Positions 24,221-33,026 of a stretch of 38,180 nt of DNA are shown here, one piece after another (position 1 is the stretch's first letter; every line of letters starts with the position of its first letter). The notes beneath the pieces are model-generated. The model was given only the letters and a program-made list of their open reading frames with translations. It did no database searches and was not told the origin of the DNA. A program made the position numbers and the translations under genes. Source of the stretch: an uncultured Bacteroides sp. (GTDB lineage Bacteria; Bacteroidota; Bacteroidia; Bacteroidales; Bacteroidaceae); the NCBI RefSeq assembly GCF_937912035.1, contig NZ_CALDPF010000003.1:1-38180 (forward strand), given 5' to 3'.

Positions 24221-26965
24221 ATGAAAAAACACAAGCGAACCAATACGCTTAGTTTGTTGGCAGCATTGCCTTTAATATTGGCAGGCCAAACTATTAATGC
24301 ACAAGAACAAGAATTAGACAAAGTCTCTGCCGATACTGTAGTAAATGTCGGCTATGCCACCGGAAGCATTAAGAAACTGTCCGGATCAGTGGAACTGATC
24401 AAAGAAGATCAGATGAACAAAATACAGATTGTAAATCCTATTGAGGCTATTCAGGGACGAGTGGCAGGACTTACTATCAATAAAGGGGGGAACGGAACGG
24501 CTGCTCTTGATGCGGTACGTCTGCGTGGAACTACATCCATAACGGGAGGTAACTCACCGTTAATCATTGTTGATGGTGTTATAGGGGATATGACTTTGCT
24601 TACCTCAATTTATCCAACAGACATTGAAAGCTTTACTATATTGAAGGATGCTTCCGAAACGGCTCAATACGGTTCGCGTGGGGCTTCCGGTGTAATAAAT
24701 GTCGTGACAAAGAAAGGTATCAAGGGCAAGACAAGTATAAATTACAGTGGAAGTTTCGGTATTTCCAGTGTGTATAAAAGAATAGGAATGCTCGATGCCG
24801 ATGAATACAGAAATGTCACCTCAGGTCTGGGATTGAGTATTATAGACAAAGGCTATAATACAAATTTCCAGAAAGCAATAGAAAGAACGGCCATAAGGCA
24901 GAATCATAATATTGCTCTTTATGGTGGCGGAGAGAAATCCACTTACCGTGTATCTCTTGGATATTTGGATATGGAAGGAGATATAATGAACGAGGGTATG
25001 AAGATGTTTACATCAAACATGAATCTGAACCAGAAGCTTATAGATAACTTGGTAGATTGTGAACTTGGAATATTCGGCTCGGTGAAAAGGGAAAGAAGTC
25101 TGTTCGATCTGCAGAAGACATTTTATTCGGCCGCAACTTTCAATCCTACTTTCCCCGGAGAAAAGAATTCTTCAGGTGCCTGGGATAATCTTACTACGGC
25201 CAGTCAGATAACAAATCCGTTGGCATGGATGGAGGTTGACAACCGTGAAGCAGCCTCATACTTCAGTGCGCATGCTAAAATAAACGTAAATCTTCCATAC
25301 CGACTGAAGCTGGTACTTTTCGGCTCATATACATATAATAATACTGAGGACAGCCAATATTTACCTACAACAGTATGGGCTTACGGTCAGGGATACAGAG
25401 GTTTGAGAAGTTCGGAATCATTGCTGGGAAATATGATGCTTACATACAACAGACAGATGGGAAAACATTTTATAGATGTATTGGCATTGGGTGAACTCTC
25501 TAAGGACAGATATTCCGGATTCTATACTACAGCTACAAACTTTTCATCTGATTATATGGGCTTCAATAATCTTCAGGCAGGAGCATTGAGACCATGGGAC
25601 GGTACAGGCTCTTATTTTGAAGATCCCAGACAGGTATCATTTTTGGGCCGTGTGAACTATTCGTATGATGACAGGTATGTTGTCACATTGAATGCGCGTA
25701 CTGATGCGTCATCCAAGTTTGGCGAGAACCATAAATGGGGATTTTTCCCTTCAGCTTCTGTAGCGTGGAACATATCGCAGGAAGATTTTATGAGGTATGT
25801 TGATATAGTCGATAATCTGAAAGTCAGACTGGGATACGGACTTGCCGGAAACCAGGGAGGAATAAGTTCTTATACCACTATGAATCTGGCTAAACCGAAT
25901 GGGGTAGCTCCTGTTGGTAACTTGCCTATGGTCACTTTTGAAACACTTAGAAATGTCAATCCGGATCTGAAATGGGAAGTGAAGAAGACTTTCAATGCTG
26001 GTGCCGACCTTGAAATGTATGGTAGCCGGTTTATTCTGTCTGTCAATTATTACAAGTCGAAAACAAGTGATATGCTTTATAATTATCATGTCAGCGTTCC
26101 TCCGTTCACTTATAATACCCTTTTGGCAAACATCGGTTCGATGGAAAACAATGGCGTGGAAATATCAGTAGGAGGTACTCCGGTGAGAACAGGGGATTGG
26201 GAACTTATGATAAACGCAAATCTCACCTATCAGCAGAACAAACTGCTGTCGCTTGGCGGAATGTATGAAGGTAATTATATATCAGCTGCCGAATATACAG
26301 CCATTGCCGGACTGAATGGTGCCGGATTTCATGGTGGAAACAACAATATAGTGTATCAGATAGTGGGACAGCCATTGGGCGTTTTCTATCTGCCTAAATG
26401 TACAGGGCTGAAAGATGACGGTAACGGAGGTTATGTGTATGGTATAGCCGATTTGAATGGAGACGGAGTAAGCATAGAAGATGGAGAAGACAGATATATA
26501 GCCGGACAGGCCATACCTAAATATATACTCGGTTCAAATATCAGTCTGAGATATAAATCTTTCGATATCTCGTTACAGATGAACGGTGCATTCGGTCATA
26601 AGATTTATAACGGTACTGCACTTACATATATGAACATGAATAACCTGCCTGACTATAATGTTATGGAAGAAGCTCCTAAGAAGATGATACGTGACCAGAC
26701 GGCTACGGACTACTGGCTGGAAAACGGGAACTACCTTAATTTCGATTATCTTACAATAGGATGGCAACCTAAAGTAAAGGACGGACTGTGGCTGAAGGGT
26801 TGCAGACTGGCTTTTACTATAAATAATCTGGCGACTATAACCGGGTATTCGGGACTTACTCCGCTTATAAACAGTTCCGGTATAGACGGTACATTGGGAG
26901 TTGACGATAAACGCAGCTATCCTGTATCGAGGACATATACTTTAAGCCTTGGGTTGAACTTTTAA
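24221..26965 (+). CDS. SusC/RagA family TonB-linked receptor, no regulatory-like domain
   Basis: A 914-residue outer-membrane importer. The signal peptide is residues 1-27 (ends TINAQ). Unlike the first SusC here, no carboxypeptidase-D regulatory-like domain is present: the mature protein goes within about 15 residues to a TonB-box-like DTVVNVGYATGS and the plug (AIQGRVAGLTINKG, VRLRGTTSITGGNSPLIIVDGV, ILKDASETAQYGSRGASGVINV, ending near residue 165). The remainder is the barrel, finishing TLSLGLNF with a C-terminal Phe. That explains its being about 100 residues shorter. The SusD gene starts 5 bases after the stop. It is about as divergent from the first SusC as two unrelated family members, so a recent duplication is unlikely. 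Confidence 0.95.
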   Translation: MKKHKRTNTLSLLAALPLILAGQTINAQEQELDKVSADTVVNVGYATGSIKKLSGSVELIKEDQMNKIQIVNPIEAIQGRVAGLTINKGGNGTAALDAVRLRGTTSITGGNSPLIIVDGVIGDMTLLTSIYPTDIESFTILKDASETAQYGSRGASGVINVVTKKGIKGKTSINYSGSFGISSVYKRIGMLDADEYRNVTSGLGLSIIDKGYNTNFQKAIERTAIRQNHNIALYGGGEKSTYRVSLGYLDMEGDIMNEGMKMFTSNMNLNQKLIDNLVDCELGIFGSVKRERSLFDLQKTFYSAATFNPTFPGEKNSSGAWDNLTTASQITNPLAWMEVDNREAASYFSAHAKINVNLPYRLKLVLFGSYTYNNTEDSQYLPTTVWAYGQGYRGLRSSESLLGNMMLTYNRQMGKHFIDVLALGELSKDRYSGFYTTATNFSSDYMGFNNLQAGALRPWDGTGSYFEDPRQVSFLGRVNYSYDDRYVVTLNARTDASSKFGENHKWGFFPSASVAWNISQEDFMRYVDIVDNLKVRLGYGLAGNQGGISSYTTMNLAKPNGVAPVGNLPMVTFETLRNVNPDLKWEVKKTFNAGADLEMYGSRFILSVNYYKSKTSDMLYNYHVSVPPFTYNTLLANIGSMENNGVEISVGGTPVRTGDWELMINANLTYQQNKLLSLGGMYEGNYISAAEYTAIAGLNGAGFHGGNNNIVYQIVGQPLGVFYLPKCTGLKDDGNGGYVYGIADLNGDGVSIEDGEDRYIAGQAIPKYILGSNISLRYKSFDISLQMNGAFGHKIYNGTALTYMNMNNLPDYNVMEEAPKKMIRDQTATDYWLENGNYLNFDYLTIGWQPKVKDGLWLKGCRLAFTINNLATITGYSGLTPLINSSGIDGTLGVDDKRSYPVSRTYTLSLGLNF

Positions 26966-26970
26966 AATTT

Positions 26971-28608
26971 ATGCGTATGAAACGATATGTTTACATCATA
27001 ACAGCTTGTATCCTTTGTCTGTCATCTTGCAAGGGTTTTTTGGAAGAAAATCCAAAGGACGCAATAAACGAAAATCAGATAGCCGGAAATCTGAAAGAAC
27101 TATACATGCACAGTGTTGCCACTCTTTATAATAATATTGGCGGATATAATGACAGTGAGGGGATACAGGGCACCGGAAGAGGTATATACGACCTTAATAC
27201 TTTTACCACCGATGAGGCTATAATGCCTACGCGTGGCGCGGACTGGTATGACGGTGGATTCTGGCAGGGACTATATCTTCATGACTGGGGAACAAATAAC
27301 AATTCTATTCTTGCCACATGGGAATATTTGTACAAGTCAGTCATGCTTTGTAATGAATCTGCCAGAAGAATAAAGGACTATGCAAAAGAACACAGTGGTG
27401 ATGACACAAAACCTTTGATGTCAGAAGTCAGAGCTCTAAGGGCATTATTCTATTACCATCTTATGGATTTGTTCGGGAGAGTGCCGCTCATAAGGGAAAC
27501 AGAAGTTGAGAAGTCGGTGAAAGAACAGGCAGAAAGGAGTGAAATCTTTTGGTTTATTGTAAATGAACTACAGGAATCCTTACCTTATCTGGCAGACGAA
27601 CGTAGTAATATCCCCGGAGAGTATTACGGACGAATTACACGACATGTGGCATATTTCCTGTTGGCTAAACTGGCACTGAATGCCGAGGTATATACAGATG
27701 ATGTATGGACTGACAATTTAAGACCAAACGGAGCTGATATAGAATTTACAATAGACGGAACAAGGATGAACGCTTGGGAGGCCACAATATATTATTGCGA
27801 CAAGATAGCAGAGGCAGGATACAATCTGGAACCGGACTATAGGACTAATTTTGCAGTGTTCAATGAATCGTCCGTTGAGAATATTTTTGTTATACCTATG
27901 GACAAGACATTATATACCAATCAGTTCATATATTTATTCAGGTCGCGTCATTATAATCATGCAAAGGCTTACGGACTTGGTGGAGAGAACGGTGCGTCTG
28001 CCACTCTGGATGTTCTTGAAACATTCGGCTACGGAACGGAAAATGAAGATCCACGATTTGATTTCTGCTATTTTGATGACGATCTTACCGATCTAGACGG
28101 AAATCCTATAATGCTGGATGATGGAAAGACACGTTTGGTCTATGAGCCATGGAAGGTAGAACTTGACGTTTCAGGTAGAACGTACGAAAAGACGGCCGGA
28201 GCAAGAATGAAAAAATATGAAGTAGATCCAACAGGCTTCAAAGACGGAAAACTTATAGACAATGATATCGTTCTTTACAGATATGCCGATGTGCTTCTTA
28301 TGAAATGTGAAGCCAAGGTTCGTAATGGAGAAAACGGTGACAGAGAGCTTAATCTTGTCAGGAGTAGAGTAAATGCCCCTGCCAGGAGTGCTACTCTTGA
28401 AAATATTCTGGATGAAAGAATGCTTGAACTTGCCTGGGAAGGATGGAGACGTCAGGATATGATAAGGTTCGGAGTTTACACTGAAGCATATAGCAGCCGT
28501 CCTCAGCTGGAAAATGAAGAAACCGGATTTACAACCGTATTCCCAATCCCTGAAAAGATTATTCAGATGAATAACTGGTTATTACAGAATTCCGGTTATA
28601 AGAAATAA
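26971..28608 (+). CDS. SusD/RagB family nutrient-binding lipoprotein
   Basis: A 545-residue surface lipoprotein partnering the SusC five bases upstream. The lipobox is LSSC with acylated Cys20, followed by KGFLEENPKD, the usual start of mature SusD proteins. Family landmarks are EVRALRALFYYHLMDLFGRVP near residue 150, DNDIVLYRYADVLLMKCEAKVR near 430, and ILDERMLELAWEGWRRQDMIRFG near 490, with the end FPIPEKIIQMN. A second ATG two codons downstream (26977) is an equally good start. No hydrolase or regulator is nearby; the ligand is unknown. Confidence 0.95.
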   Translation: MRMKRYVYIITACILCLSSCKGFLEENPKDAINENQIAGNLKELYMHSVATLYNNIGGYNDSEGIQGTGRGIYDLNTFTTDEAIMPTRGADWYDGGFWQGLYLHDWGTNNNSILATWEYLYKSVMLCNESARRIKDYAKEHSGDDTKPLMSEVRALRALFYYHLMDLFGRVPLIRETEVEKSVKEQAERSEIFWFIVNELQESLPYLADERSNIPGEYYGRITRHVAYFLLAKLALNAEVYTDDVWTDNLRPNGADIEFTIDGTRMNAWEATIYYCDKIAEAGYNLEPDYRTNFAVFNESSVENIFVIPMDKTLYTNQFIYLFRSRHYNHAKAYGLGGENGASATLDVLETFGYGTENEDPRFDFCYFDDDLTDLDGNPIMLDDGKTRLVYEPWKVELDVSGRTYEKTAGARMKKYEVDPTGFKDGKLIDNDIVLYRYADVLLMKCEAKVRNGENGDRELNLVRSRVNAPARSATLENILDERMLELAWEGWRRQDMIRFGVYTEAYSSRPQLENEETGFTTVFPIPEKIIQMNNWLLQNSGYKK

Positions 28609-28611
28609 AAA

Positions 28612-28660
28612 AAGACCTCTCTTATTGGAAAATGTCCGTAAGAGAGGTCTTAATCTTTTT
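28612..28660. terminator. Bidirectional terminator between susD and carB
   Basis: AAGACCTCTCTTA (28612-28624) pairs perfectly with TAAGAGAGGTCTT (28639-28651). A T-run follows on both strands (AATCTTTTT on plus, TTTTTTT on minus), ending both convergent units. Confidence 0.92.
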
Positions 28661-28674
28661 ATTTATATTGTTGG

Positions 28675-31600
28675 TTATTTATATTCATCCCAACTCTTGA
28701 TTGCTATATCGTCTATGCTCATTGTGCAGAACGCGTTGATGAATGCGCTTGCAAGACGTGCGTTTGTAACAAGAGGAATGTTCAAATCCACAGCGGCACG
28801 ACGGATCTTATAACCGTTTTCAAGTTCGGTTGGAGTAAGATCGCGTGGGATATTTACCACCATGTCTATTTCCTTCTTATGCAACATTTCGAGAGCCTGA
28901 GGATGTCCTTCTTCGCTTGGCCAGTAAACGCGTGTATTTTCTACGCCGTTTTCTGTAAGGAACTTGGATGAACCGCCAGTAGCGAAGATGTTGTAACCTT
29001 TAGCCTTGAGGGCACGTGCAGCCTGAAGCAAGTCAACCTTCTGTTTCAGTGTACCTGTTGACATAAGTATGTTCTTTTCAGGGATGCGGTAACCTACAGA
29101 AAGCATAGCTTTCAATACTGCGCATGAAGTGTCGTCGCCGATACATCCCACTTCACCTGTAGATGCCATATCAACGCCCAATACAGGGTCAGCCTTCTGC
29201 AGACGGTTGAATGAGAACTGGCTAGCCTTGATACCTACATAGTCGAGGTCGAACAAGTTCTTCTCAGGTTTTTCAACAGGCAGACCGAGCATAACCTTAG
29301 TGGCAAGTTCTATGAAGTTAATCTTCAATACCTTGCTTACGAATGGGAATGAACGGCTGGCACGCAAGTTACATTCGATAACTTTGATATCGTTTTCACG
29401 TGCAAGGAACTGAATGTTGAACGGACCGGAGATGTTAAGCTCTTTTGCAATCTGACGAGAGATACGCTTTATACGGCGTACAGTCTCAACATAAAGTTTC
29501 TGTGGAGGGAACTGGATAGTAGCGTCACCTGAGTGTACACCGGCAAACTCGATGTGTTCAGAGATAGCGTATGCCACGATTTCACCGTTCTGTGCCACAG
29601 CATCCATTTCAACTTCCTTGGCATGTTCTATGAACTGGCTCACTACTACAGGGTGTTTCTTCGATACGTTGGCTGCAAGCTGCAGGAAGCGTTCTAGTTC
29701 TTCCTGGTTAGAACATACGTTCATAGCTGCACCTGAAAGCACGTATGAAGGACGAACCAATACAGGGAAGCCTACCTTCTCGATAAATGCGTTGATATCT
29801 TCCATAGAAGTAAGCGCGCTCCATTCAGGCTGGTCTACACCGATACGGTCAAGCATAGCCGAGAACTTGTCGCGGTCTTCTGCATTGTCGATACTCTTGG
29901 CAGAAGTACCGAGGATATTTACCTTCTGAGCATCAAGACGAAGAGCTAGGTTGTTAGGAATCTGTCCACCTGTAGAAACAATAACTCCGTGAGGATTTTC
30001 GAGGTCGAGGATATCCATCACACGTTCGAAAGTCAACTCGTCGAAATACAGACGGTCGCACATATCGTAGTCTGTAGATACAGTCTCAGGGTTGTAGTTA
30101 ATCATTACAGAGCGGTAACCTTCCTTGCGGATAGTGTTAAGAGCCTGAACACCACACCAGTCGAACTCTACAGAAGAACCGATACGGTAAGCTCCTGAAC
30201 CGAGAACCACAATACTCTTGTGGTCGCCAAGGTAATGAACATCGTTAGCTACGCCGCTATAAGTAAGATACAGGTAGTTGGTCTGTGCAGGATATTCAGC
30301 AGCCAGAGTATCTATCTGTTTCACTACAGGCACGATACCTACACTCTTACGGTGGTTACGGATATCAACGATAGCATCTTCCATCTCACCCTTGTAACCG
30401 ATTGCACGAGCTACCTGGAAGTCAGAGAATCCCTGACGTTTAGCCTTATAAAGCAGTTCGTTCGGCAACTGTGAAAGCTGAGTATGGTTGTTTCCCCATT
30501 CGTGGAGCTCCTTAGATGTCTGCATGATGTTCTGCAGCTTGTCGAGGAACCACTTGTCTATTTTTGTAAGGTCATGGATCTGGTCAACAGTGTAACCGGC
30601 ACGCATAGCCTTAGAGATAACGAAGATACGTTTGTCTGTCGGTTCGCGGAGAGCCTTGTCGATATCGTCGATAACAAGTTCCTTGTTTTCAACAAAACCG
30701 TGCATACCCTGACCAATCATACGGAGACCTTTCTGGATAGCTTCTTCGAAAGTACGTCCGATAGCCATTACTTCACCTACCGACTTCATGCTTGAACCAA
30801 GCTCGCGGTCAACACCGTGGAACTTACCCAAGTCCCAGCGAGGAATCTTACATACGCAGTAGTCAAGAGCCGGCTCGAAGAATGCGGAAGTAGTCTTTGT
30901 TACAGAGTTCTTAAGGTCGAACAGTCCGTATCCCAAACCGAGTTTCGCGGCAACGAAAGCCAGAGGATAACCTGTAGCCTTAGATGCAAGAGCAGAAGAA
31001 CGGCTCAGACGGGCATTAACCTCGATTACTCGGTAGTCTTCCGATTCCGGGTCGAAAGCATACTGTACGTTACATTCACCCACGATACCTATGTGGCGGA
31101 TGATGCGGATAGCGAGTTCGCGCAACTTGTGGTATTCACTGTTTGTAAGAGTCTGTGACGGAGCGATGACGATAGACTCACCGGTGTGGATACCCAGCGG
31201 GTCGAAGTTTTCCATGTTACATACAGTGATACAGTTGTCGAAACGGTCGCGCACTACTTCGTATTCCACTTCTTTCCATCCCTTCAAACTCTTTTCTACA
31301 AGTACCTGTGGAGAGAAAGAGAAAGCTTTTTCGGCCAATACGTTAAGTTCTTCTTCATTGTCGCAGAAACCGGAACCAAGACCACCAAGTGCGTATGCAG
31401 CACGGATGATAACAGGATAGCCAAGTTCCTTTGCTGCGCGACGTGCATCCTCGATATTTTCTACAGCTTCACTCTTGATAGTCTTGACATTGATTTCGTC
31501 AAGTTTCTGAACGAAGAGCTCACGGTCTTCAGTGTCCATGATAGCCTGTACAGGAGTACCAAGAACACGAGTCTCATATTTTTCGAATATACCTGCCTTG

Positions 31601-31902
31601 TAGAGAGCAACACCACAGTTCAATGCTGTCTGTCCACCAAATGAGAGCAGTACGCCGTCAGGACGTTCCTTTGCAATTACTTTTTCTACGAAGTAAGGTG
31701 TTACAGGCAGGAAGTAAATCTTGTCTGCCACTCCTTCTGAAGTCTGCACTGTAGCGATATTAGGGTTGATAAGGATGGTTTCTATACCTTCTTCCTTAAG
31801 AGCCTTAAGAGCCTGTGAACCGGAATAGTCGAACTCACCGGCTTCGCCGATTTTAAGTGCTCCGGAACCTAACAATAATACTTTCTTTATATTTTCTTTC
31901 AT
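28675..31902 (-). CDS. carB: Carbamoyl-phosphate synthase large subunit
   Basis: CarB (1075 residues) makes carbamoyl phosphate from bicarbonate, two ATP and ammonia delivered by CarA, feeding pyrimidine and arginine synthesis. Two ATP-grasp halves are visible: VLLLGSGALKIGEAGEFDYS near residue 8 and its counterpart VVLGSGAYRIGSSVEFDW near 567. The biotin-carboxylase-like EVNARLSRSSALASKATGYP near 300 and ECNLRASRSFPFVSKV near 846 are the metal/ATP-binding strands of each half. The C-terminal MGS-like allosteric domain starts near residue 945 (LKQKVDLLQAARALKAKGY). The N-terminal IGEAGEFDYSGSQALKAL recalls eukaryotic CPS sequences as much as E. coli CarB. It follows carA by 21 bases. Confidence 0.99.
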   Translation of the reverse strand: MKENIKKVLLLGSGALKIGEAGEFDYSGSQALKALKEEGIETILINPNIATVQTSEGVADKIYFLPVTPYFVEKVIAKERPDGVLLSFGGQTALNCGVALYKAGIFEKYETRVLGTPVQAIMDTEDRELFVQKLDEINVKTIKSEAVENIEDARRAAKELGYPVIIRAAYALGGLGSGFCDNEEELNVLAEKAFSFSPQVLVEKSLKGWKEVEYEVVRDRFDNCITVCNMENFDPLGIHTGESIVIAPSQTLTNSEYHKLRELAIRIIRHIGIVGECNVQYAFDPESEDYRVIEVNARLSRSSALASKATGYPLAFVAAKLGLGYGLFDLKNSVTKTTSAFFEPALDYCVCKIPRWDLGKFHGVDRELGSSMKSVGEVMAIGRTFEEAIQKGLRMIGQGMHGFVENKELVIDDIDKALREPTDKRIFVISKAMRAGYTVDQIHDLTKIDKWFLDKLQNIMQTSKELHEWGNNHTQLSQLPNELLYKAKRQGFSDFQVARAIGYKGEMEDAIVDIRNHRKSVGIVPVVKQIDTLAAEYPAQTNYLYLTYSGVANDVHYLGDHKSIVVLGSGAYRIGSSVEFDWCGVQALNTIRKEGYRSVMINYNPETVSTDYDMCDRLYFDELTFERVMDILDLENPHGVIVSTGGQIPNNLALRLDAQKVNILGTSAKSIDNAEDRDKFSAMLDRIGVDQPEWSALTSMEDINAFIEKVGFPVLVRPSYVLSGAAMNVCSNQEELERFLQLAANVSKKHPVVVSQFIEHAKEVEMDAVAQNGEIVAYAISEHIEFAGVHSGDATIQFPPQKLYVETVRRIKRISRQIAKELNISGPFNIQFLARENDIKVIECNLRASRSFPFVSKVLKINFIELATKVMLGLPVEKPEKNLFDLDYVGIKASQFSFNRLQKADPVLGVDMASTGEVGCIGDDTSCAVLKAMLSVGYRIPEKNILMSTGTLKQKVDLLQAARALKAKGYNIFATGGSSKFLTENGVENTRVYWPSEEGHPQALEMLHKKEIDMVVNIPRDLTPTELENGYKIRRAAVDLNIPLVTNARLASAFINAFCTMSIDDIAIKSWDEYK

Positions 31903-31923
31903 TGTACTTTTCTTTTTAATGGA

Positions 31924-33000
31924 TTACAGCAATTTTACAAACTCATCGAACAGGAATTCTGTATCTGTCGGACCACTCGCAGCTTCAGGGTGGAACTGTG
32001 CAGAGAACCAAGGATTCTTTTTGTGGCGGATACCTTCGTTAGAGCCGTCGTTCATGTTGATGAACAATGGTTCCCAGTCAGATCCAAGAGTATTGTTGTC
32101 AACGGCATAACCGTGGTTCTGCGAAGTGATGAAACATTTTTCAGTTCCCACCATGCGAACCGGCTGGTTGTGGCTGCGGTGACCGTATTTCAGTTTGTAT
32201 ATTTTTGCACCTCCTGCTTTCGAAAGCAACTGGTTACCCATACAGATTCCGAAGATAGGAAGTTTTTCATTCTGCATAGCCTTGCGTATGTTCTGTACTG
32301 CCGCATCGCAAGTGTCTGGATCGCCAGGACCGTTTGAGATAAACAGACCGTCGAACTCAAGAGAGTTGAAATCATAGTTCCATGGAACGCGGATTACTTC
32401 TACATCGCGTTTCAAAAGGCAACGGATAATGTTCGATTTAACACCACAATCCACGAGTACGACCTTCTTCTTGCCTTCGCCTTCGTTGTAGCGGATTACT
32501 TCCTTGCAGGAAACCTTGTCAACATAGTTCACTCCGGCATATTCAGCCTCAGGAATGTTGTCCGGTTCATCGTCGAATACGATTTTTCCCATCATCACAC
32601 CGTGTTCGCGCAATACCTTAGTAAGCTCACGTGTGTCAATGCCTGTTATTCCCGGTATCTGCTCACGTTTAAGCCAGTCGCCAAGGCTTTCTACTGCATT
32701 CCAGTGAGAATACTTTTCGCTGTAGTCGCTTACGATAATCGCTTCGGCATGAATCTTCTCGCTTTCCATAAAATGAGGAAGTCCGTTTTCCGCGAAAGTG
32801 AAAGGAGGTACACCGTAGTTTCCAACCAAAGGATAAGTCAGTGTCATAAGCTGACCGGCATACGAAGGGTCTGTCAAACTTTCAGGGTAACCGGTCATGG
32901 CTGTGTTGAACACCACTTCGCCTGCTACCGGTTTCTCATAACCGAACGACTTGCCATGGAAGCGGCTCCCGTCGTCGAGGATCAATGTTACATTTCTCAT
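31924..33000 (-). CDS. carA: Carbamoyl-phosphate synthase small subunit
   Basis: CarA (358 residues) is the glutaminase subunit supplying ammonia to CarB. The N-terminal CPSase small-chain domain has EVVFNTAMTGYPESLTDPSY near residue 28. The class I glutamine amidotransferase domain has the nucleophile elbow FGICMGNQLLSKAGG with Cys253, and the His-Glu pair in FSAQFHPEAASGPTD near residue 335. ITGIDTRELTK near 118 is another signature. It lies 26 bases after the PurF-type gene and 21 before carB, so the three genes form one operon. Confidence 0.98.
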   Translation of the reverse strand: MRNVTLILDDGSRFHGKSFGYEKPVAGEVVFNTAMTGYPESLTDPSYAGQLMTLTYPLVGNYGVPPFTFAENGLPHFMESEKIHAEAIIVSDYSEKYSHWNAVESLGDWLKREQIPGITGIDTRELTKVLREHGVMMGKIVFDDEPDNIPEAEYAGVNYVDKVSCKEVIRYNEGEGKKKVVLVDCGVKSNIIRCLLKRDVEVIRVPWNYDFNSLEFDGLFISNGPGDPDTCDAAVQNIRKAMQNEKLPIFGICMGNQLLSKAGGAKIYKLKYGHRSHNQPVRMVGTEKCFITSQNHGYAVDNNTLGSDWEPLFINMNDGSNEGIRHKKNPWFSAQFHPEAASGPTDTEFLFDEFVKLL

Positions 33001-33026
33001 TATCTGTATGTTTTTTGAGTTTTATT

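Noticed and set aside
29552..31644. Several plus-strand frames of 70-150 codons opposite carB
   Set aside because: All are antisense shadows of a strongly conserved gene with no promoter, domain or start-site support.
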